This document shows positions 1 through 8,500 of a DNA stretch of 45,933 nucleotides, piece by piece. Numbering within the stretch: position 1 is the stretch's first letter; each line of letters starts with the position of its first letter. Below the pieces are notes generated by a model. That model saw only the letters and a list, made by a program, of their open reading frames with translations, searched no databases and was not told the DNA's origin. The stretch is from Rhodospirillum sp. (GTDB lineage: Bacteria; Pseudomonadota; Alphaproteobacteria; Rhodospirillales; Rhodospirillaceae), in NCBI GenBank assembly GCA_021741145.1, contig JAIOYK010000046.1, positions 1 to 45,933 of the forward strand, in the 5' to 3' direction. A program made the position numbers and the translations under genes.

Positions 1-108
1 CAAATTCATGCCGGATACAGATCCGTGACCGGAACCGCCAGGCTCAAGGGGCAAGCCCCGCTGGACGCGATCCGCGATCTCATCCAGGGCAATTTCGCAC
101 TCCCTTGA
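1..108 (+). CDS. C-terminal end of an unrecognised protein (partial)
   Basis: The first frame is open from the window edge to a TGA at 106-108, giving 35 residues that end in LIQGNFALP. The stretch has an ordinary amphipathic composition (a likely C-terminal helix around DAIRDLIQG) and codon use like the neighbouring genes, so it is probably the tail of a plus-strand gene that converges on the acyltransferase-like gene at 226. The fragment is too short to assign a family. It could also be a chance open frame. Confidence 0.4.
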   Translation, partial: QIHAGYRSVTGTARLKGQAPLDAIRDLIQGNFALP

Positions 109-225
109 GGCGCCTTGCGCCAACCCGGTGAGCAATTACCCGGCAATGCCCCAGGAGATTGGTCCATGGTCCCGCTGTTTTCGCTAAAGCGGCACCCTCT
201 CGCGTCACAGGGGTCCTGGTCGACC

Positions 226-1212
226 TCAATCACGGACCACGCGCAGGTGATAGTAAGGCACCAAGGTGCCTCCGAAACTCAACTTGAAATGGCCCCGCAA
301 CGGACTGTTGACCCCTTCCAGGTCCAATTCCACCACACCATCCTTCGCCAGGGCCCGCATGGCGTCCCATAGGACCGCCGTTCCCGTGTGTCCTCCCCGG
401 CTCGCCGCGTCGGCGGCCCCATAAATGTAATAGGCTCGCTTTGAATCCACGCCAAAAAAGGCGGCGCTCCCAGGGTGCCCGTCCGCCAGACGGGAGATGA
501 ACAAGCGGCCCCGTCCCGTTTCAAGCAGGCTCGTCATCTGCCGCCGCAAATCCCGTTGGATATCCGCGGGAGGGGGGCTGCCCTGACGCATGAACGTCTC
601 GAGGTACAAGGCCTCGAAAAGGGCGATATCCGTTGTTGACTCGGTTGTCACTCCCTTAAGGCGGGCCTTTCTCAACTCCTGCCGACGTGACTTGCCCATC
701 TCTTGGTAAGCTCTTCCCCTGTCGGCGGACCTGTCATCTTGCAAACCATCCAATCGAATCAAACTCGTGTAACGGACGTCGGCGATAAACCGTCCGCTTT
801 TCTCTCCATAACGGTGCCAAATAAATGGCCGAATATCCGTCACATTCGGTGATAAAGATAAGTATATATTATGGTAAGTCTGCTCCAAAAAACTTGCGCC
901 AACACAGGAAATACGAAACTCCTCATCTCTCTTCTGCACCAAGTTCTGCTTTTTATCATGTTGGAGAAACATTATTCCCGTATAGACAACGGAACCATGC
1001 GGAACGACGTGCTGTCCATCGTCGGAGAGCATGAGTCCAAGCAGTGCTTTTGGCTGATTGGCCTTCGATATCAGATACCCTCTGGGGTTGGCCGATAAGG
1101 CAGACAGCACATGAGAGTTCTGGAAGATGGTTCCTTGAGGAGAGTGCTCAACCCACTCATCCCACACGGAGTCCAAGGGAACCTCCTCGACCCGATAGGC
1201 CGATAGGTCCAT
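226..1212 (-). CDS. FemAB/GNAT-like acyltransferase
   Basis: A protein of about 328 residues with the organisation of FemAB/BioF2-type GNAT acyltransferases. A basic helix (KSRRQELRKAR) sits mid-protein, followed by an acceptor-type GNAT core with SAAFFGVDSKRAYYIYGA and a C-terminal LDLEGVNSPLRGHFKLSFGG. That last segment is typical of the family, where the final strands read D-x-x-G followed by hydrophobic K-xx-FG. Such proteins transfer an acyl or aminoacyl group to an amino sugar or peptide. Among glycan genes, N-acylation of an amino sugar is likely. I prefer the ATG at 1210-1212, which has AAAGGA seven bases upstream. An upstream ATG at 1242 would add ten residues but has a poorer ribosome site. 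The substrate is not visible. Confidence 0.72.
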   Translation of the reverse strand: MDLSAYRVEEVPLDSVWDEWVEHSPQGTIFQNSHVLSALSANPRGYLISKANQPKALLGLMLSDDGQHVVPHGSVVYTGIMFLQHDKKQNLVQKRDEEFRISCVGASFLEQTYHNIYLSLSPNVTDIRPFIWHRYGEKSGRFIADVRYTSLIRLDGLQDDRSADRGRAYQEMGKSRRQELRKARLKGVTTESTTDIALFEALYLETFMRQGSPPPADIQRDLRRQMTSLLETGRGRLFISRLADGHPGSAAFFGVDSKRAYYIYGAADAASRGGHTGTAVLWDAMRALAKDGVVELDLEGVNSPLRGHFKLSFGGTLVPYYHLRVVRD

Positions 1213-1487
1213 GTAATTTCCTTTGTAAAAGGTCTGATCCATTTTCGCCGCTTTTCCGGTGACCCATCCAACCCAGCTTAACGCGCTCGGCGTTTATATT
1301 CCGTAACCCTGCCTTCGCCATGGCAACGGGAGGGAAGGCTGATCCAGATAAGGCTTGCCCCCTTGTTTGGACTGGAGGTTAAACTGTGCCCCTTTCCAAG
1401 GAGGGGAGAAAACGGGGACAGGGAGAATGGGGCGCCACTCACACTTTGCCCTCCCCTGCTGAACGTGGTCGAGGAAAGCTCCTTCCC
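1213..1487. other. Divergent intergenic region with GC-rich inverted repeat
   Basis: About 275 bases separate the divergent acyltransferase and sulfotransferase genes. The region contains a short inverted repeat (CCCCTTTCC, then GGAGGGG, 1389-1406) inside a purine/pyrimidine-skewed stretch that continues to about 1475. This resembles dispersed intergenic repeats of GC-rich proteobacteria. It stays open in one plus frame ahead of the sulfotransferase, but I do not regard that extension as coding. I found no convincing -35/-10 pair. Confidence 0.4.
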
Positions 1488-2558
1488 ATGACAAAAGTGT
1501 ATATCGGTGGCATTTATCGGTCCGGCACGACCTTCGTGCAGAAATTCCTTGATGCCCAACCGACAGCTCATGTTTTCTACCAAAGCCTTGGCCCTTTGCT
1601 TCAGTTGGTTGATCGGCAATTCCAGGCGCGGCGGACGGCGGGGAAACCCACGGCACCCATGACTTTCGAAGACATGTCCGCGGACCCTGACCTGTCCCGA
1701 GCGCTTGATCTGGTCCATGTGACGGCGGATGACGCGCGCCGGCTTGTCGAGACCGCCCGTCACGCGCCCGCCATCGCCGACGACTATCCCGCCAGACGTT
1801 TCGCCGACATTTTGGCCGCCTCTCTCCAATCCGGAACAGCGCGTGCCGCGGTCGCCTCTTATTTCTCCACCGGACGGTTGTTCCATGACGCGGTGGAGAG
1901 TGCGGTGATTGGCTTCAAGGAAATTTTCGCGGACCCCTATCTCATCGCCCTACTGGACGCGTTTACCGACCTGAAGGTCATTCATTTACTGCGTGATCCC
2001 AGGGCGGTTCTCGCGTCACGAAACCATCGGGATATCCAGCGGGCGGCTTCACCGCTCTGTCATCCACTGGCCATGGTCGCGTCCACGTGGACGAATTCGG
2101 CGAGCTATGCCGAAGAGGCCGCACGGCGTTATCCGGATCGCGTTCTGCGTTTGCGATTCGAGGACCTGATGGCCGATAAAGTCGTGACCATGGAACGGAT
2201 CCTCCGTTTGCTCGACCTTCCGCTGGCGGATGGGGTTTTCGATGAGGGAAAATTCACCACGGCCAGGGGCGCCGCTTGGCGGGCCAACAGCAGCTTCGCT
2301 GACGGACCTGGGCAATCAAGTCAGCGATGGACGACGCTGCTCCCCCCTGAAGCCGTTGGAGCCATGGAACATCTTTGTCGGTCCCGGATGGTGGCGGAGG
2401 GATACGCGCCCCGGTATTCGGTCGAGGACGCGGCCCGCTTGTTCGCCGCCTATGGGGATCCCATTGAGACCCTGAAGCCCTGGACGAAGCCTTACGCCCT
2501 CGCGCCGGATCGCGGGGTGGGAGCCTGCCTTCGGGGCCAGGATGTTAAATCGGAGTGA
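1488..2558 (+). CDS. Sulfotransferase family protein
   Basis: A protein of about 356 residues of the PAPS-dependent sulfotransferase superfamily. The N-terminus has the 5'-phosphosulfate loop GIYRSGTTFVQKFL immediately after the first strand. The 3'-phosphate-binding segment is VIHLLRDPRAVLASR near the middle, followed by LRFEDLMADKVVTMERIL, typical of the strand-helix after it. The predicted role is transfer of sulfate from PAPS to a carbohydrate or related acceptor. The frame is open upstream to 1386, but ATG 1488 has GAGGAAAG about ten bases upstream and places the P-loop at the usual distance from the N-terminus. Its 3' end overlaps the convergent DUF4910 gene by 14 bases. Sulfation would make the local glycan more acidic; the acceptor is inferred only. 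Confidence 0.83.
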   Translation: MTKVYIGGIYRSGTTFVQKFLDAQPTAHVFYQSLGPLLQLVDRQFQARRTAGKPTAPMTFEDMSADPDLSRALDLVHVTADDARRLVETARHAPAIADDYPARRFADILAASLQSGTARAAVASYFSTGRLFHDAVESAVIGFKEIFADPYLIALLDAFTDLKVIHLLRDPRAVLASRNHRDIQRAASPLCHPLAMVASTWTNSASYAEEAARRYPDRVLRLRFEDLMADKVVTMERILRLLDLPLADGVFDEGKFTTARGAAWRANSSFADGPGQSSQRWTTLLPPEAVGAMEHLCRSRMVAEGYAPRYSVEDAARLFAAYGDPIETLKPWTKPYALAPDRGVGACLRGQDVKSE

Positions 2559-3873
2559 TCAGACCGTGTCGTGCGAGTTCGCTCGCCAGGGAGGCCACGG
2601 TGCCCATGGGCATGTCAAGGCGCTCGGCGATGGCCAACAAGTCATGCCGGCCATCGCAATGAAAATAGACATCCATTAAGTCATGGGACAGGTTGTGCCC
2701 CGCCGTGTGGCTTATGGTTGGCTTCAGTCCACGCGGGTCCAGGCGGGGTTCTCCGGGCACCGTCGCCAGCCACCGCTCATTTGCTTCCAGCGTCGCGATA
2801 CAGTCGGCCAGGGCCGAGAAACCGCCAGCCAACCCCGAAGGGGTGATCAGACTCAGGTCGTCCAGGGAGGAATGGTATTCGGGATAGGTCGTATATTTCG
2901 ACCGCATGACCGAAACCACGGGCAAGTCCACTAGGGGACTACAGTACATTCGCTCGTCGCTGCCTCGGGTTCGGAAGGAGTATTCGGTGAAATCGGGCGC
3001 GCGGTGGCGTAACACTTGGCGACCAACCCGATCAGCCAGGGTCTTTCCCAGGCGGGAGGGAAGAAAGCCATGGGCGCGATCATCGCCCACGCAGGTGATG
3101 ACGAAGCCGGCATCGACCTTTGCCTTCAGGTGGTCCATATGACGCGACAGGTACACGGCCGCGCCCAGGGTTTCAGGGCCGAAGACGAAGCGATAGGTGT
3201 AGCGTCGGCGGGGCAGCGTGGTCAGCCATCGGGCGAGCGCCGTGGCGACCACGGGGCCGGACAGTTCATTGTTTCCCATGTCCGGATGGCAGACATAGGT
3301 GGTGAGAAAAATCTCCCGATCACTGTCGCCGGGCAGAATCAACTCGGCGTAGCTCAGACCCCCGGGCTTCAGATCGCTGTCAATACGGACCCGGAAGGGG
3401 CCGGGACCCAGGGTGTTTTTCTGGCCCTGACTGAGGCAGAACCCCCACCGTCGTTGGTAATAGCTGGTCACATAGGGAATTGCGTTGGAAAGCGTGGGGT
3501 GGACGTAAAGGTGTGGCTCCAATTCTTCGCGGGACAGGACCGCATCCACGGCCTCCGAATACCCCATGACATGCAACCATCGATCGCGGCTGTCGATCAG
3601 GCGGCGTCCTTCAGTATCTTCGATCCAGGCTTCTCGAAGGGTCCATTCGTCGGGAACCTCCCAATCCAGGGCGACCGTTCCGGTCGGGACCTCAAAGAGG
3701 GAAAGCCCGGGCAGCACATCACCGATGTAGGCGAGCGTCGCCCGCACGCCCGGTCCCGTCAGGCTGCGTGGCAGGTGAAACAAGGCGCGCGCCCAACCGT
3801 GCATCTCCTCGCCCAGCAGGCGCAGCGCGTTGCCTTCCGGTGGAAGAGGATAGTTGATGACGCGTTCATTCAT
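2545..3873 (-). CDS. DUF4910 M28-like aminopeptidase-domain protein, paralogue 1
   Basis: A 442-residue protein of the DUF4910/DUF2172 family: an M28-like zinc-peptidase fold with an inserted small domain (residues about 60-120, WEVPDEWTLREAWIED) and a C-terminal winged-helix-like domain. Visible motifs are TTYVCHPDMGNNELSG (metal site), GPETLGA (catalytic acid region) and YPEYHSSLDD (distal His ligand). The Asp expected by analogy with its paralogue (CHPGIADDGLSG at 5199-6566) is Asn here. The family recurs in surface-polysaccharide clusters, but its physiological substrate is not established to my knowledge. An amidase or deacylase acting on a glycan intermediate is one possibility. The start ATG at 3873 fits family length. 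Confidence 0.8.
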   Translation of the reverse strand: MNERVINYPLPPEGNALRLLGEEMHGWARALFHLPRSLTGPGVRATLAYIGDVLPGLSLFEVPTGTVALDWEVPDEWTLREAWIEDTEGRRLIDSRDRWLHVMGYSEAVDAVLSREELEPHLYVHPTLSNAIPYVTSYYQRRWGFCLSQGQKNTLGPGPFRVRIDSDLKPGGLSYAELILPGDSDREIFLTTYVCHPDMGNNELSGPVVATALARWLTTLPRRRYTYRFVFGPETLGAAVYLSRHMDHLKAKVDAGFVITCVGDDRAHGFLPSRLGKTLADRVGRQVLRHRAPDFTEYSFRTRGSDERMYCSPLVDLPVVSVMRSKYTTYPEYHSSLDDLSLITPSGLAGGFSALADCIATLEANERWLATVPGEPRLDPRGLKPTISHTAGHNLSHDLMDVYFHCDGRHDLLAIAERLDMPMGTVASLASELARHGLITPI

Positions 3874-4182
3874 TCCGACTGTTCCTTGGCCGCGAGCCGA
3901 CCGGGAGATTCGGCCCTCCGACTCTCCTCACTTCTCAAGTGCTTGATTTTATATCAAATCATACACCTGAAAAGTCGATTTACAGTATGGGTGGTCTGAG
4001 CGAGGCAAATCTGTCTCCCTGAGTTATACCGAAACGCGCCATAAGGCGCGGCGGCCAGAAGGCCGCTTCCAGCAGGCGATGAGTCAAGCGCATCGCAAGC
4101 TGGCATTAGGCTCCGGTTTGGCGCCAAAATGTCCGGGACAGCATGACGGCCACGCCTTCACCCCTTGATAAGGACTTTCCGT
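3874..4182. promoter_or_regulatory. Divergent intergenic region (DUF4910 / neuB-like)
   Basis: About 300 bases with no gene that I accept, between divergent starts. An AT-rich patch at 3941-3985 holds a perfect 6-bp inverted repeat TGATTT/AAATCA with a six-base gap (3944-3961). It could be an operator or part of a promoter; rightward and leftward -10-like boxes are both too weak to assign. The neuB-proximal half contains two tandem GC-rich hairpins, listed separately. Confidence 0.4.
4036..4066. repeat. Two tandem stem-loops upstream of neuB-like gene
   Basis: Two perfect inverted repeats lie back to back: GCGCC-ATAA-GGCGC (4036-4049) and GCGGCC-AGAA-GGCCGC (4051-4066). Neither is followed by a T-run, and both lie between divergent genes, so they are not simple terminators. 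They would fall in the 5' untranslated region of the neuB-like mRNA if transcription starts upstream, or they may be a REP-like extragenic element. Confidence 0.55.
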
Positions 4183-5193
4183 ATGGATTTGTTCGGAGTC
4201 ACCGTTGGTCTTCGGCCCCTGGTCATCGCGGAGGCTGGCGTTAACCATGAGGGAGATCCAGAGGCGGCCCTGCGTCTGGTCGCCCTCGCCGCCGAGGTGG
4301 GCGCGGACGCCATCAAGTTCCAAAGCTTTACCCCTGAACGCTTTGTCGCCGCGTCCGATGGCGAGCGCTTGGCCCGCGTGCGTCGGTTTGGTTTGAACGG
4401 AACCACCCATGACCGCTTGGCCGCGGCCGCCAAGGAACGGGGAATCGCCCTGTTTTCCACCGCGGTCAGCGAGGACTGGATTCCCTTTTTGAGCGACCGC
4501 TTCCCGGTCCTGAAAATCGCCAGCGGCGACATCGACTTCGCGCCGGTACTGATCCCCCCCGCTCGCTCCGGGCGTCCGACCATCCTTTCCACGGGATGTG
4601 CCGACATGGATGAGGTCGAGCGTGCGGTTACCCTGTTCGGAAAGGAAATCGGGGACGCCGATCTCGGGGATCGTCTGATGTTGATGCACTGTGTCTCGGC
4701 TTATCCGACTCCCATGGAGGAGGCGAACTTGCGGGCCATTCCCGCTTTGCGCGCACGCTTTGGCCTCCCGGTGGGGTGGTCCAACCATGTCATGGGCGCC
4801 GATGCTTGCATCGCGGCTGTTGCCTTGGGAGCCGACGTGGTCGAGGTGCACTTTACCGAAACCAGGGAAAACCGGACGTTTCGGGACCATGCCTTGTCAT
4901 TCGAGCCCAGAGAGCTGGCCGATTTGGTGGGGCGTCTGAGGGCCGTCCACCAGGGGCTTGGCGACGGTAAGAAGACTCCCCGCCCTTGCGAGGTCGCCAG
5001 CCGCGCGGCCTTGAGAAAAGGGATTGTTGCCTCCCGTGACCTGGCCGCGGGGACTCTCTTGACTCTCGACGACCTCGCTTACGCCCGTCCGGCAACCGGC
5101 TTTTTCAGCCACGAGGTCGAGAGCCTCGCGGGACATCGGTTGACGGAAGCCGTTGCCGCGGGGCACCCCATTCCTCGGGATGCCGTCGTCTGA
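4183..5193 (+). CDS. neuB: NeuB-type nonulosonate (sialic acid-like) synthase
   Basis: A protein of about 336 residues, close to the length of the N-acetylneuraminate/legionaminate/pseudaminate synthase family, which condenses phosphoenolpyruvate with a C6 amino sugar. The TIM barrel carries IAEAGVNHEGDPEAALRL, GADAIKFQ, LKIASGDIDF, CVSAYPTPMEEANLRAI, GWSNHVMGADACIAAVALGA and EVHFT, all family hallmarks. The C-terminal ~60 residues (RKGIVASRDLAAGTLLTLDDL onward) form the SAF/antifreeze-like domain. ATG 4183 is preceded by AAGGAC at a good distance. The sequence does not show which nonulosonic acid is made. The cytidylyltransferase fusion at 8501 is the likely next activating enzyme. No UDP-sugar 2-epimerase of the NeuC type is present in the window. 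Confidence 0.88.
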   Translation: MDLFGVTVGLRPLVIAEAGVNHEGDPEAALRLVALAAEVGADAIKFQSFTPERFVAASDGERLARVRRFGLNGTTHDRLAAAAKERGIALFSTAVSEDWIPFLSDRFPVLKIASGDIDFAPVLIPPARSGRPTILSTGCADMDEVERAVTLFGKEIGDADLGDRLMLMHCVSAYPTPMEEANLRAIPALRARFGLPVGWSNHVMGADACIAAVALGADVVEVHFTETRENRTFRDHALSFEPRELADLVGRLRAVHQGLGDGKKTPRPCEVASRAALRKGIVASRDLAAGTLLTLDDLAYARPATGFFSHEVESLAGHRLTEAVAAGHPIPRDAVV

Positions 5194-5198
5194 CCGGA

Positions 5199-6566
5199 TC
5201 AAGGGGGTTCTTTCCCATCCCATGGCATCCGATCCAGCCAAGCGGGGCGTGGGCGGGCGAACAGGGCTTCGGTGTTAACGGAAAGGTCCTCGATCAACCC
5301 CCGGCTCCGCCAGGCGTCAAGGTAGTCGTTCAACACCTTGACGTCCAAGCCGATGGTCTCGGCGATTTCAAGGACGGATCGCCCGGTGCCCAAGAGTTGC
5401 ATGATCCGCCATATCTCGATGTATAGGCGCCGGTCATGGCGTGGGTCGACGTAGAGATCCTGTCGGCTAAGGTGAACCGGGCCGACAAAGCGGCGACGGG
5501 GAACCGTATCGCTCTCTAGAATGTCGATCATCTCCATGATGAAATTGAAGGCCTCGTCCAAGCTCTCGGGCTGTAACAGATCCGCGCAGTCGTTGCTCGT
5601 GTGATACTCCGGGTAAGGCCATCGCTGCAGGCCGACCATGGGGACCGCGAAATCGGGATCGGCGAAGACCAGTTCGTCATTCCCCACTTTGTCGCGGAAG
5701 CCCCGCTCTTCCATGGACCCTCGTCGGGCGGCGCAATGGCGGGCGACCCGATCGATGAGCGTGTCGCCGGGATAGGACCGCTTCCAAGCCAAGGGCGCGG
5801 TATTGCCCAGGCTTTCCAGGACGATTCCCGCCCCCAGTGAGGGAAGAAGATCGCGGCGGCGCCAGAGCCACCCGATGGACCCGATGGTTTCTGGTGGGGC
5901 GAGTAGCCGGTAGGTGTAGCGTCGGGACGGACGTTTCGCCAGGGTCCGCAAAACACGGATTCCCGTCGCCACGCCGGAAAGGCCATCATCGGCGATGCCG
6001 GGGTGGCAGAGGTGGGCGACCAAAAGAATAGTCGTGGGGCTCATTCCCGGTAAGGTCGCCTCGCCGATGGGCATCGTCCCCTCCGTCCAGAGGGTGCGCA
6101 GGTCCACGTCATACAGGCCTTCCGGCAAGGTCTGGACCACCGACCAGGGAAGCGACAGAAGCCAATCCCGGCGAATGTCGGTCTGATAGGCCAATTGTGA
6201 TTTGTAAGCATAGGCGTCCGGTTGGGGTTCCGACCAGACAAGGTGGCGGAGAAGCTCGTCCCGATCAACGCGACCGGTAAAGGATGTGGAATAGGGCTGG
6301 ACCGTCAGCGGGTGATCCTCGACCCGGAGCAGCACGCGGTCATCAAGGCGAACTTCGGCCCGTTGCACGGACCAAGCCGCGGGAATACGCCAAGTGAAGC
6401 ACTCGCTACCGGTGGGGATGTCCACGACATCCAGATCCACATACTCCGACAGGATGTCCAGGGCTTGGTGCTGGCCTGGCGTGGCGATATGGCGATACAA
6501 AGGCGTGCAGCGACGGACGAGGTCGATGACATCCTGGGCCGTTTCACAGGGGCGTTTCGTTCCCAT
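5199..6566 (-). CDS. DUF4910 M28-like aminopeptidase-domain protein, paralogue 2
   Basis: A 455-residue paralogue of the protein at 2545-3873 with the same layout: an inserted DUF2172-like region (residues about 55-110, FTWRIPAAWSVQRAEV), M28-like core and C-terminal winged-helix segment (SVLEIAETIGLDVKVLNDYL). Motifs are VAHLCHPGIADDGLSG, APPETIGSIG, VGNDELVF and YPEYHTSNDC, so putative zinc ligands (His, Asp, His) are all present. Its stop converges with neuB five bases away, and its start lies one base after the carbamoyltransferase stop, so it is the second gene of that minus-strand unit. A hydrolase acting on a glycan or peptide-linked intermediate is plausible; the substrate is unknown. 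Confidence 0.8.
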   Translation of the reverse strand: MGTKRPCETAQDVIDLVRRCTPLYRHIATPGQHQALDILSEYVDLDVVDIPTGSECFTWRIPAAWSVQRAEVRLDDRVLLRVEDHPLTVQPYSTSFTGRVDRDELLRHLVWSEPQPDAYAYKSQLAYQTDIRRDWLLSLPWSVVQTLPEGLYDVDLRTLWTEGTMPIGEATLPGMSPTTILLVAHLCHPGIADDGLSGVATGIRVLRTLAKRPSRRYTYRLLAPPETIGSIGWLWRRRDLLPSLGAGIVLESLGNTAPLAWKRSYPGDTLIDRVARHCAARRGSMEERGFRDKVGNDELVFADPDFAVPMVGLQRWPYPEYHTSNDCADLLQPESLDEAFNFIMEMIDILESDTVPRRRFVGPVHLSRQDLYVDPRHDRRLYIEIWRIMQLLGTGRSVLEIAETIGLDVKVLNDYLDAWRSRGLIEDLSVNTEALFARPRPAWLDRMPWDGKEPP

Positions 6567-6567
6567 G

Positions 6568-8385
6568 TCAATCCGTTGCCTCGAAACGCGCTACCCCCTT
6601 GCGCGCGATGGCCAGACCTTCGAAGAGAAGGATGTCGATGTCCGATCGACCGAAGGCGGATAGGGCATCCTCGGGACTTTCGACGATGGCTTCTCCATGC
6701 AGATTGAACGAGGTATTGAGAAGCGCGCCAACGCCCGTTCGCCGTTGAAAGGCGGAGATCAAGTCGTGATACGCGGGATTGTCTGTCCGCCTGAGGATCT
6801 GGGGGCGAACCGTTTTGTCGGCGGGATGCAGGGCCGCGGGAAGCGCGCGGCGGGCCGCTTCAGTCGAATCGAAGGCCCTGGTCATGAAGGGAGACGGCGT
6901 ATTTTCCGGATTGATCAGATAGCGGTCCTCCTCCTCGGCCAGGATGGAGGGGGTGAAGGGCATCCAGAAGTCCCGGAACTTCACCTTGTTGTTGATCCGT
7001 TCAATGGTTTCCGGAACCCGGGGGTCGGCGAGAATGGAGCGGTTTCCAAGGGCGCGTTGACCGAATTCCATGCGCCCCGCGAACCGCGCGCCTATGGCGC
7101 CCGCGGCCAACCAGCCCGCCACACGATCCACGGGGGGATTTTCGATGATCGTGATGTCGTCTTCCACAGGACGAGCGGCCATCGCGGCCTTAACCACGGC
7201 CATGTCATGGGCTGACCCCAAATAGGCCGTGGTCAATCCGATTGGCGGGACGCCCGTGGCATCTTCATGGGCGAGGAAGGCCGCGCCGATACCAAGAGAC
7301 CCGTCTCCGGCAACCGGACCGGACCAGACGGAAGTCGCTTGCGTCCTTTCCGCGACGGCCTTGCAAGCCTTGATATTCTGGGCCACGCCGCCGGACAGGA
7401 TCACATCGGAGATACCATGGATCTGAATCGCATTGGAAACCCAGGTGCTCAGAATCTCCTCAAGGTAGGTCTGCAAGCCCCAGGCTATGCCGTCGAAACG
7501 CTGGCCTTCCAAGGCGTCGCGCAAGCTGAAATACAGGTCGGGAAAATCCGGTCGCCGACGAATGGTTGTGCCACAGACCGCGTCGACACGACGGAACAGG
7601 TCCAGCGCATGGCCACCACCATGGGCATTGCCATAGGGGGCTAGTCCCATGACCTTGTATTCATGCTGTCCGGGCTTCATGCCCAGCAGCAGGGTCATGT
7701 TGCGGTACAGGCGCCCCAGGGAACAGTCGTTGGTGCGCCAGACTTCCCGACGTGTCGTCCCATCCTGGATCCACAGCGTGGCGGAGGAATCATCCCCTCC
7801 CCCTTCGACGGTGAAAACGAGAGCCCTCTTCGGGCGTTGGGGATGGGAATACCAGCCATAGGCCTGGTGACAATCCTCGTGTCGGAAAAAGTGGACCTTG
7901 CCCGCCGGAATACCCAGGTGACGACCCACCGCCTCGATGCGAACCTGGCGGAAAATTTCGGGCCACTCCACGGATCGACGGTCCCCCGCCCGATCCACGA
8001 AGGGCCAGTAGAAGTCCTCTTCCATATCGGTCCGCAGGTGTCGGTTGGCGTTGAAATCGTCAATCGCGGTCAGTCGCGCGCCACCGAGCAGTTTGGGCCG
8101 GAAATACTCGTGGTTTTGCCTGACCCAGTCGGCGACGGAAAACAGGGCGCTCCGCTTGTAAAGACGTAGATAGGCGTTTCCTCCAAGTCCGGCGTAGGCC
8201 ACCAGGTCGACCTCCTCGGGAGTAACGCCGGCGATGGCCAGGGCGGCTTCAATGGCGCGGCGAGGGTATCCCATGTCCGCTTTCAAGCGGGACAGTCGTT
8301 CTTCCGCGATGGCGGCGACGAGGTGGCCGTCTCGGAGAACGCAAGCATGCGACTCGTGGCTATCGCCGATTCCAAGTATGATCAT
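6568..8385 (-). CDS. Carbamoyltransferase, NodU/CmcH family
   Basis: 605 residues, the normal family length. The N-terminal ASKHA-type domain begins MIILGIGDSHESHACVL and contains AAIAEERLSRLKADMGYP and the His-rich FRHEDCHQAYGWYSHP. The C-terminal domain has the signature GRMEFGQRALGNRSILADPR and NTSFNLHGEAIVESPEDAL. Members transfer carbamoyl from carbamoyl phosphate to a hydroxyl via carbamoyl-adenylate, for example on Nod factors, antibiotics or LPS sugars. Here it is probably a decorating enzyme of the glycan. It is co-transcribed with the DUF4910 gene downstream and divergent from the cytidylyltransferase fusion (115-base gap). Confidence 0.92.
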   Translation of the reverse strand: MIILGIGDSHESHACVLRDGHLVAAIAEERLSRLKADMGYPRRAIEAALAIAGVTPEEVDLVAYAGLGGNAYLRLYKRSALFSVADWVRQNHEYFRPKLLGGARLTAIDDFNANRHLRTDMEEDFYWPFVDRAGDRRSVEWPEIFRQVRIEAVGRHLGIPAGKVHFFRHEDCHQAYGWYSHPQRPKRALVFTVEGGGDDSSATLWIQDGTTRREVWRTNDCSLGRLYRNMTLLLGMKPGQHEYKVMGLAPYGNAHGGGHALDLFRRVDAVCGTTIRRRPDFPDLYFSLRDALEGQRFDGIAWGLQTYLEEILSTWVSNAIQIHGISDVILSGGVAQNIKACKAVAERTQATSVWSGPVAGDGSLGIGAAFLAHEDATGVPPIGLTTAYLGSAHDMAVVKAAMAARPVEDDITIIENPPVDRVAGWLAAGAIGARFAGRMEFGQRALGNRSILADPRVPETIERINNKVKFRDFWMPFTPSILAEEEDRYLINPENTPSPFMTRAFDSTEAARRALPAALHPADKTVRPQILRRTDNPAYHDLISAFQRRTGVGALLNTSFNLHGEAIVESPEDALSAFGRSDIDILLFEGLAIARKGVARFEATD

Positions 8386-8500
8386 TCAACGCTTACCTCA
8401 ATTGCCATTCTTAAAAGCTATAAGGCTTGCCCTTTAGGATATCTTAATGCGCTCCGAATAAGCTGCGCTTCTTTTTTCTGTCGGAGGTCGCGGCACAACC

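Noticed and set aside
1386-1487. Longer N-terminus of the sulfotransferase.
   Set aside because: The 34 extra residues are low-complexity, come from a purine-rich repeat-like stretch and precede a better ATG with a good ribosome site.
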